Shown one piece after another: positions 57,412 to 64,000 of a stretch of DNA of 64,000 bases. A program made the translations under genes and the position numbers. Below the pieces are notes generated by a model. That model saw only the letters and a program-made list of their open reading frames with translations, was not told where the DNA came from and ran no database searches. The stretch spans positions 2,356,001 through 2,420,000 of the forward strand of contig CM041298.1 of NCBI GenBank assembly GCA_023052935.1, written 5' to 3'. Numbering within the stretch: position 1 is the first letter of the stretch; each line of letters opens with the position of its first letter. Source of the DNA: Piezodorus guildinii. Its lineage: Eukaryota > Arthropoda > Insecta > Hemiptera > Pentatomidae.

Positions 57412-58005
57412 CCCTTTAGCATCCGACTACTGCGCAGGTAAGTGGGCTTGTTGGACCGGCTGGTAGTGAAGGCAACTGCGTCCGCTGGACCAACTACTTT
57501 TTGACTCCACTATTCTTCCAATTTTAATTAGTTCGTCTTCTTCAGTTTTTTTTTTTTTTTTTTTTATTCTTACTCTTAAAACTTATTGCTACAATCAGAC
57601 ATATTGTGCAAAATACGTGTTTGTATAAATTCTTTAATTATGCAAAATTCTTCAAATATGCAATATAAAGTTTAACCGGCCGTATCCTAGATACATGATT
57701 CGGATAGAAGATTGATTTCTGGAGTGCACAGAGGCTCTAAACAAAATACGCAATTGCATAGAAATCTGCAATCATCAGTATAGCCTCAATCTCAATAATA
57801 TAGCCAAAAGTGGATCCGTACGATATCTGTTGTCAAGGAAACGTACTTGACATTGTCAACCAGACCACTAGATGGCTCTGGAAACAGATCTACTGCAGTA
57901 GCTAACAGACTTGAAACGCTAGAGAAGCAAAGCTAGTATTGTAGTCTACGGTCCACAGGGCATGGTGTGCTGAGACTAATATAGAAGTCCACGGACGCTA
58001 AAGGA
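57412..58005. mobile_element. piggyBac-type MITE, 594 bp
   Basis: Ends CCCTTTAGCATCCG and, on the other strand, TCCTTTAGCGTCCG are inverted repeats beginning CCYTT as in piggyBac. TTAA flanks both sides (57408-57411 and 58006-58009), the piggyBac target. There is no transposase frame. Confidence 0.85.
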
Positions 58006-58009
58006 TTAA

Positions 58010-58194
58010 ATAAAATATTAAAATGAAATACAATAAATGATGCTAAAAAAATAAATACTTATTTAGCTGGAATTTTATCTTATTTTTCTGCAGTTTAAGT
58101 ATATTATATTATAATTAAGTAAATATCTGAGAAGATCATCTTGCATCGAAATAGAATAACTAAAAGATAAAAATACAAGGTAAAGAGAGCGTAC
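58010..58194. other. No feature recognised
   Basis: AT-rich spacer; would be intron if the exon candidates are real. Confidence 0.3.
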
Positions 58195-58243
58195 CTATTG
58201 GCCAAGGATTGCCTACGAGCTCTGGGCTGTCGCCCTCAATTTC
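58195..58243 (-). CDS. Candidate internal coding exon of an unknown gene
   Basis: On the minus strand GTGTTGTGTTTGCAGTTAG precedes 49 nt that read EIEGDSPELVGNPWPI plus one base, then the donor AG/GTACGC. A second AG, four bases earlier (after TTTGCAG), would shift the frame and end it at RKLRATAQSS and stop. The leftover G matches the phase needed by both downstream candidates (53150-53217, 54590-54660). Joint support is modest. Not recognised. Confidence 0.25.
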
Positions 58244-58430
58244 CTAACTGCAAACACAACACACGCTTAGAACTGATCTCAAAATTATTGTCATGCTGAC
58301 GACTCAAAGTAATATTCATCAAAAGAGGCATCTTCAGCGGCAGCTTGTTGTACAGAGTGTCTTGAGCTAAGTTTTATATTTAAAATTGGAGGCTGATTTA
58401 TATTTTACCACTCTTTAATTAATAATCAAA

Positions 58431-58466
58431 TGCACGACGTTTCGGCTAAAATGCCATTATCAGGTG
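58431..58466 (-). ncRNA. Hammerhead-like motif, solitary
   Basis: On the minus strand: CTGATAA, TGGC and GCC as a short helix, GAAACGTC. G8 of the consensus is changed to A, so it is probably dead. The second arm of the element is not seen here. Confidence 0.3.
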
Positions 58467-58479
58467 CAAAGGAACAAAT

Positions 58480-58945
58480 TTATCTAGTGTGAGTGCATGC
58501 TTGGACTGGAGGTAAACGCGGGGAAAACAAAGTACATGGCAACAGGAGAACCCCTACCCGGTGAGACCATCAATGTTGGCCCCTTCAACTTTGAAAAAGT
58601 GGCCCAGTTCACTTATCTGGGTTCTCTTGTAACGCAAGATAATGCACCAGAGGTTGAGGTTAAAAGAAGAATTTGGATAGCAAACAGGTGCTACTTTGGC
58701 CTCCGAAGAGAGTTCACCTCTCAGCTCATAGACAGGCCGACTAAGCTCCATTTATGTAAGATGTTGGTTCGCCCAGTCCTGTTGTATGGATCAGAAACAT
58801 GGGCTATCAGTAAAAGAACTGAACAGGACCTACGAGTATTTGAGAGAAAAATACTTCGACGAATGGACATTGGAGAAGGCGGACCAATAATGAACTCTAT
58901 ACAGGTTTTAAGGACAGTGATGTCGTTATGACCCTGTAAGTCAAT
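58480..58945 (+). pseudogene. RTE-like LINE, reverse transcriptase thumb fragment
   Basis: The frame from 58497 has LGLEVNAGKTKYM, VAQFTYLGSLVTQDN, LLYGSETWAISKRTEQDLRV and FERKILRR. The YADD palm is absent. After 58860 a frame change leaves NNELYTGFKDSDVVMTL. It belongs to a further LINE family, not the one at 20321 or 48450. Confidence 0.82.
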
Positions 58946-58959
58946 ATAATAAATAAAAA

Positions 58960-59075
58960 AATCTGTATTTTAATGCTAAAAGAATCAGATAAGTTGGTTA
59001 AATATTATAATAATGAGGGATTTTAGCGCTTCCTGTAAAATTTCCTAGAATAGATATAGTACTTTTTGGAAATCA
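58960..59075 (+). mobile_element. Fragment of the long-armed foldback family
   Basis: GAATCAGATAAGTTGGT and GATATAGTACTTTTTGGAAA match the element at 42904-44337. Confidence 0.6.
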
Positions 59076-59369
59076 ATATCACAATTGTTATTAACACCAA
59101 AAACTCAGAATTAGTATTAAAATGTCTACTACAGACATTACTTCTTAATAGCATGAATAGTTTTCACTTTTTTGAGTGGGATGGGAATTCATCAATGTTG
59201 AAAATCGGGACCCAGATTCAGTAAATTAAAAGCCATGAGCTTTAGTTTCGAACTTTTCACTAAAATAAAAAATAACGATGAAGAACAAGTCAATTTAAAT
59301 AAAAAATATTTATCAACATCTTAAATATGAGAATTGGATCACCTGTATGATTTATTTAATTATTATTTA
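59076..59369. other. No feature recognised
   Basis: Unassigned sequence. Confidence 0.3.
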
Positions 59370-59450
59370 TTTAGACCAAAACGTCGGCACCAGTTAATTA
59401 AGTTTATATCTTAATTGTGTGTTCTTTTGACTGCACCCTGAAATAACTTC
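59370..59450 (+). mobile_element. FB-H family, right end only
   Basis: AAAACGTCGGCACC, then TTAATTGTGTGTTCTTTTGA and CTGCACCCTGAA, as in the right arm of the element at 63124-63343. The hammerhead-like half upstream is degenerate. Confidence 0.65.
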
Positions 59451-60433
59451 TACCAATTATCTAATCTACTTCGACCACTGCCTGAACCGTCTAATCCTTT
59501 ATAAATAGCATTTAGTTACAGTTTGCTCAGATATAAGGATGGAGAAAACTGATATGCAATTGATAATTCAAAGAGATTAAATATTCCAGAATACGCTCTA
59601 TTTAAAACTACAGCTCAAGACATCTGAAAAATCTAAGAATATTTAAAAAAATTACATAGTCGTCCGTCAGCATGACAATTCTTCAATAGAAGGACAATAA
59701 CATGCAAGATATTAATAAATTATATAAAAATAAAAATTAAACAGTTTATTAATATTTAAACACACACAATTCAATATAATGCTATTAATTATTATTATTA
59801 TTGTATTAATTTATAATACAATATGATTTTTTTTTTTTTTTAATCATCACTCCATGCTCCATAAGGATATAAGTTACCTGCAAAACTTTTATCATGTTAA
59901 AAATAAATAAAAAAGACCATTACAAATGTTAAAAATAAATTAATACATTATTATATTAGTATCATAAAACAGGAAAGTGCTTTCAGAGTATTTTTTGATT
60001 AAATAAATATTTACAAGTAAATTGTCATAAAAAAAAAAAAAAAAAGGACAATAACATTTATTTATCGATTATAATACAACAAAACTCAAAAAAGCACTGA
60101 CCAAACAAAAGAGTAAAGAAAGTGTTTTGAGTTTGATTATGTTATGAGTGTTTATATTTTTTCTTCTGTTTCGAAGAAATAAAAATAAAAATTATAGAAG
60201 AAAATAAAATAATAATTATGACACCCCATAAAACCAAAAATGCCCAAAAAACCAAAGAAAGCCATCAAAAGCAGCATTAGATTCTGCAGGATATCACAGA
60301 TCCTTCCCTTTGAGGATGAATACAACAAAGATAAATAGTAAAGAAATAAAAAAAAAAAAAAAAAATACAAAAGTTAACTTTTCTAAAAGAATGGATGATA
60401 TTTTAATAGATACATAAAAAAAAAAAATATATG
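59451..60433. other. No gene recognised
   Basis: AT-rich with A and T runs. No known repeat. Confidence 0.3.
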
Positions 60434-61046
60434 GATATAATTAGTTGACCGTTGAGAATTACTGGAAGTAATTCAGTCAGGGTGGCGGTCAGTAAATGAA
60501 ACAACTAAATAGTTTTAACTATTTATTTTCTGCTAAAGTTCCACATAGTGAATCATCATAAGGGCTAAAAAGATACAACAGAAATACAATGAGTGTATAG
60601 TAACATGTATATCTGAAAATACAATGAAAGAGAATACAGAAAAACAGAGGTAAATATGAATTATTAAGAATTATAATAACATTAAAAACAATATTTTATG
60701 TACTATTGAGTTAGAGGATGTCAATACATAAAAATAGAAATATATAGTTAAAGAAATTGAGTACCCCATATATTTCTATTTTTTTTTAAATTTTAAATAT
60801 TGAAATCGTCTAACTTAATAGTGTAAAATATATTGTTTTTAATCTTATTACAATTTTTTAATAATTCATACGTTCATTATTTTGTCACCAATATATGTTA
60901 CTAATCGCTTATTGTATACATTTTGTATCATTTTATCTCTGATGATGACCCACAATGTGGACCAACAAACGTTTGCAGACAATAAATGGTTAAAATTATT
61001 TCATTGTTTCTATTACAGACCGCCACCCGAACTAATTCCTTCTCAT
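60434..61046. mobile_element. FB-H foldback, diverged arms
   Basis: GGGTGGCGGTCAGTAAATGA near the left is mirrored by TTACAGACCGCCACCC at the right. AAAAATATATG flanks it (60423-60433 and 61047-61057). The left-only extension TTAGTTGACCGTTGAGAA is the same as in the element at 13124. Arms differ more than in the other copies, so it is older. Confidence 0.75.
60937..60980 (+). ncRNA. Degenerate hammerhead-like motif
   Basis: CTGATGA at 60939-60945, helix CCAC/GTGG, then CAAACGT where GAAACGT is expected. Probably inactive. Confidence 0.25.
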
Positions 61047-61057
61047 AAAAATATATG

Positions 61058-61464
61058 TTTATATTTTTCTGATAATCTGAACAAAACAAAACATTTTTAA
61101 TTCTTGCATTTATCGAACAGTTCATAAAGAGCCTATAAAATCTTAATCTCTCGATTACATTCAGCTAACTTCTGTGAAATTAAGTAATATTAAACGCTTG
61201 ACCATGTCCATAGTAAGGTATGAATTTCAAAATTTTCATTTATTCTAAAATAGATTAGTAACCCATTTTATTTGTCTTAAATAGAATAGAAAATAATGTA
61301 AAAAATACAAAAATAAAACAATACTGAAATATATCGAAATATTGAAAGTCCATTAGTATTTAGTATTGATAATTGAGTAAATTTTACACCATTGCTTGTT
61401 GAGCTGAAAACAGTAAAATATAAATAAGCTAATTTGTGGGACAAAAATTTTCACATTTTCACAG
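61058..61464. other. No feature recognised
   Basis: Unassigned AT-rich stretch. Confidence 0.3.
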
Positions 61465-61625
61465 GTGGGTCAACCTGTGGTGTAGTGGCTAGAGCATAGC
61501 AGTCTTTTATGCTCAAGATCCCTGTTTCAAACACAGCAGATGATCTCAGGATGTTTTAAAGGCAGTAAAATGGAGGCCCTGAGCCTGCGAGATGTCGCGT
61601 TGAAGATTTCAAGTCATAAGCTGTG
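61465..61625 (+). mobile_element. tRNA-derived SINE related to SINE-T
   Basis: TGGTGTAGTGGCTAGAGCAT (A box) and CTGTTTCAAACACAG (altered B box), then a body with GAGCCTGCGAGATGTC. Tail not clear. Confidence 0.7.
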
Positions 61626-62844
61626 AGCTGTGTCAGACAAATCAAGTGTCTTTGTATAATTTTTATTTCGTTCAACCGAAACTAAATAGAAAGGAGTAAA
61701 CAAGAATTCTGCAACAAACGAGGAAACATGGATGAGAGGAGTCGGCAACCGAGACTCAAGAATTAGCCCAAAAAGCAAGTAATTATAAATAATGAGGGAC
61801 TGTCCAATTAATTTATTCAAGGAAATATCACAATACTTAAGGTCAGGCTACAGGGCGAGAGAATAGGTTTGTGAAAATTCATGAGATTTGGTGATAGTGA
61901 ATTATCATACTCTCTCACATACTTTCAACATATTATAATTAATATTCAATTATCTTTAAACAGAGTTTCTACATTAAAAAAAAAAAAAAAAAAAAAAAAA
62001 TTGTTATGATGTGATGTTACTTTATCATTTTATTTTTTTTCAAAGTAATATTTAATGAAATTATATTTTTTTCAAAAAGTAATATTTGATGTTATGATCC
62101 ATTTTTTTTTAAAAATTATGCCTTCCTCCTCTATCGCTACTTTCATGAATTTTCAACTACCTCTTCTGTCATCATGTAGTGTGGCCTTTACTTCCCAGAA
62201 TTACTTAAATAACAGCTATAACTGAACATAATCGAGAGAAAAGTGATCTTATTCAACAAAAAAAAATAGTGTTAATAAAAATTTAAGCAATATTCAAAAG
62301 CGGGACTTCTATTCAATATATTATACATAACTATCATCAAATGATTACAATGGATTTTAATTAATTACAATAAAAAGATCATTAAGAAAAAAAAGCTTGC
62401 GTTAACAAATTATTCTTGTTAAGGTTAATTAATTGAGGTTAATTAGAAAAAAACTTTTACAACTGAAGCAAATTAAAAATTATAATGAAGATAAGGCGAA
62501 AACGGATAATGAGGTAATTATGATTATTTATATTTTTTACAATATTTTTTTTAAATTTTTTAATTACACATTAATATGGAAAAAAACACCCGACAAGTAA
62601 AGTACCTTTATATATGTATAAAAATATATTTGTAGTCGAGACGTAGATTTTTACTTGATCTGTTCTCGCTGTCGCAGGGGATTGTTAAAGAACCTGAATT
62701 GAAGCCTGAGTGAGAGGTCCTTCCTTACTACAATCACAACAACAATCAACAATTACATTACTGTCGAGCACTTGCGTGATAGTATCATCTCAGATAATAA
62801 GGAAGCACTAGGGATAATTCCTATTATATATATATTTTTGGTAA
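61626..62844. other. No gene recognised
   Basis: AT-rich; a long A run at 61976-62000. A short plus-strand frame behind an acceptor-like site at 62680 is noted under rejected items. Confidence 0.3.
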
Positions 62845-63189
62845 TGAAGGAAGTGATGGTTCAGTTTATGGATGGTGGTCAATAAATGATAACAAAAAAC
62901 ATAATAGTCAGAACTATTCATCGTGAGACCAATGTTGGTAGATCTATGTTGCGGGTCTTCATCAGGGTTAAAATGTAATTAGATACCTAATAAAGGTTCG
63001 TACAGAGAAATACATAAATGAATATTTGCCATAAAAACCTAAAATAAAACACGGCAAATTATTACAAAATCGTTTATTATTTTCAAATTATTAAATTAGC
63101 ATAAGACAATTAATTTTAGTTTATGTGAGAGAAGTTGGTTCAGGGTGCAGTCAATATAACACACAATTAAACGTAAACTTAAGTTATTG

Positions 63190-63226
63190 GTGCCGACGTT
63201 TCGGCTTGTTGGTGACGCCTTCTCAG
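63190..63226 (-). ncRNA. Hammerhead-like motif, left arm, altered
   Basis: On the minus strand CTGAGAA, GGC and GCC helix, GAAACGTCGGCACC. One core base differs from CTGANGA. Confidence 0.3.
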
Positions 63227-63235
63227 CTAACACAA

Positions 63236-63278
63236 TCCCCTGAAGAAGGCCTATAATTTAGGCCGAAACGTCGGAACC
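63236..63278 (+). ncRNA. Hammerhead-like motif, right arm
   Basis: CTGAAGA at 63240-63246, helix II GGCCT/AGGCC (63248-63252 with 63260-63264), GAAACGTC at 63265-63272, then GG that can pair with CC before the motif. The extra base before helix II is A. Confidence 0.42.
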
Positions 63279-63689
63279 AATAAATCAAGTTTACGCTTAA
63301 TTGTGTGTTATATTGACTGCACCCTGAACCAACTTCTCTCATATAATTTTAGTTTAATTTATTAAGTGGGCAATTAATTTATGTGTATAGCAATCAATTA
63401 ATAAAAAGGAAGGCGTACCAGCAATACTATCAATTTATATTAATTGAAAATGGCCAATCCTATGGAAAATGGTCCTAAATTCAAAACGATATATCTCCAC
63501 TATTTCTTAACCGATTTCAATGATAGTAGGTAATTTAATTTAATTCTTTATCGAATAGCATTAACGAGAATAATGATTCTTGTAAAATAAAAATAAATAC
63601 AAATTTGAAGGGTAAAAAAATATTGGTATGGTGGATAGACAGATTTTCTTTGTTACGTTTTTTTTTGGGTTCTAATAATATTGAAATTG

Positions 63690-63800
63690 GGTCAGCCCGT
63701 AGCTGAGTGTCTAGCATGCTAGTTTACTACGCCAAAGATTCTGAGTTCGAATCCCAGTCCCAGAGAGACTTTTCCAAGCATATAATTAAAGGGAATCACT
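63690..63800 (+). mobile_element. tRNA-derived SINE head
   Basis: GGGTCAGCCCGTAGCTGAGT (A box) and GAGTTCGAATCCCAG (intact B box). The acceptor stem does not close, so this is not a functional tRNA. The body is short and ends without a clear tail. Confidence 0.65.
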
Positions 63801-64000
63801 GTACAAAAACCCATAGATCGTAACTTGTTACTTTTTTCCTCATGAAGAGACCTGCAATAGGGATCTAGAAATGTTCGTTTCACAATAAATAGCTTTTATT
63901 GTTTCTTATAATCATTTATAGGCCGTCAATCGAACCACCTCATGCTTTGTGTTTTTACATATGATCAATGTTCAATTTATTATTTTTTGTTTTATAACTT

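Larger units (their letters stand above)
63124..63343. mobile_element. FB-H foldback, short copy with 13-bp target duplication
   Basis: Outer arms of about 85 bp are complements (GAAGTTGGTTCAGGGTGCAG at left; CTGCACCCTGAACCAACTTC at right). TAATTTTAGTTTA flanks it exactly (63111-63123 and 63344-63356). Each arm has a hammerhead-like motif. Confidence 0.9.
62845..63960. mobile_element. FB-H foldback, old copy with nested insertions
   Basis: The left arm (62850-62975: ATGGTGGTCAATAAATGATA, GGGTCTTCATCAGGG) and right arm (63840-63955: CCTCATGAAGAGACC, CCGTCAATCGAACCACC) are diverged complements. Inside lie a younger FB-H copy (63124-63343) and a tRNA-like SINE. No target duplication could be fixed. 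Confidence 0.6.

Noticed and set aside
62660..62700. Plus-strand terminal exon after TTCTCGCTGTCGCAG, reading GIVKEPELKPE and stop
   Set aside because: A single acceptor and 11 codons without a matching upstream donor are not enough. The other strand has an equally open frame.
63690..63765. Plus-strand tRNA gene
   Set aside because: The B box is intact, but no closed cloverleaf can be drawn; SINE heads elsewhere look the same.

Overview
This is AT-rich nuclear DNA of an arthropod, most likely an insect. I base that on mellifera-type mariner remnants, Jockey-, CR1-, RTE- and I-like LINE fragments, tRNA-derived SINEs with A and B boxes, a piggyBac-type TTAA element, long (AT)n tracts and intron-like spacing. 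There are no operons, ribosome binding sites or prokaryotic genes. The species cannot be read from the sequence. Almost all of the first 51 kb is mobile-element debris, and no complete host gene is visible.

Layout. 0-4.2 kb: 3' ends of I-like LINEs, then a 244-bp tandem repeat split by a 0.6-kb insert. 4.5-12.7 kb: copies of one abundant non-coding repeat, here called family A (ends carry ACTTTCACTTACCT or its complement). One copy (8242-11396) holds four later insertions: two Jockey-like LINEs (family J) and two SINEs. 12.7-15.5 kb: a CR1-like LINE interrupted by a 1-kb foldback element and a J copy. 16.1-17.0 kb: a mariner deletion derivative. 18.2-19.3 kb: a 73-bp tandem array made from J coding sequence. 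20-38 kb: more LINE, SINE, mariner and family A copies, plus two RNase H-bearing LINE ends (33.3-34.1 and 36.2-37.1 kb). 39.5-41.3 kb: a LINE carrying ORF1 only. 42.9-44.3 kb: a long-armed foldback. 46.0-46.3 kb: a near-perfect palindrome with hammerhead-like motifs. 47.9-49.6 kb: two LINEs head to head. 51.5-64 kb is poorer in family A and J; it holds two mariner derivatives (one split by a LINE flanked by 88-bp direct repeats), a piggyBac-type MITE, more foldbacks, and three short minus-strand segments that could be 3' exons of a host gene.

The most unusual system is the foldback family FB-H (13.1-14.1, 46.0-46.3, 60.4-61.0, 62.8-64.0 and 63.1-63.3 kb). Members are inverted repeats. Each arm has a CTGANGA-helix-GAAAC(G)T motif like a minimal hammerhead ribozyme core, and the flanking target duplications vary in length (11, 13, 13 and 21 bp). 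Variable duplications plus ribozyme-like ends suggest spread by an RNA route, as in Penelope-like elements, rather than by a DNA transposase.

Nothing here looks like a cooperating set of genes. The relations that can be read are nesting order, shared deletions and decay: LINE fragments are the presumable source of reverse transcriptase for SINEs, and mariner derivatives lack the catalytic domain and would depend on a full-length copy elsewhere.
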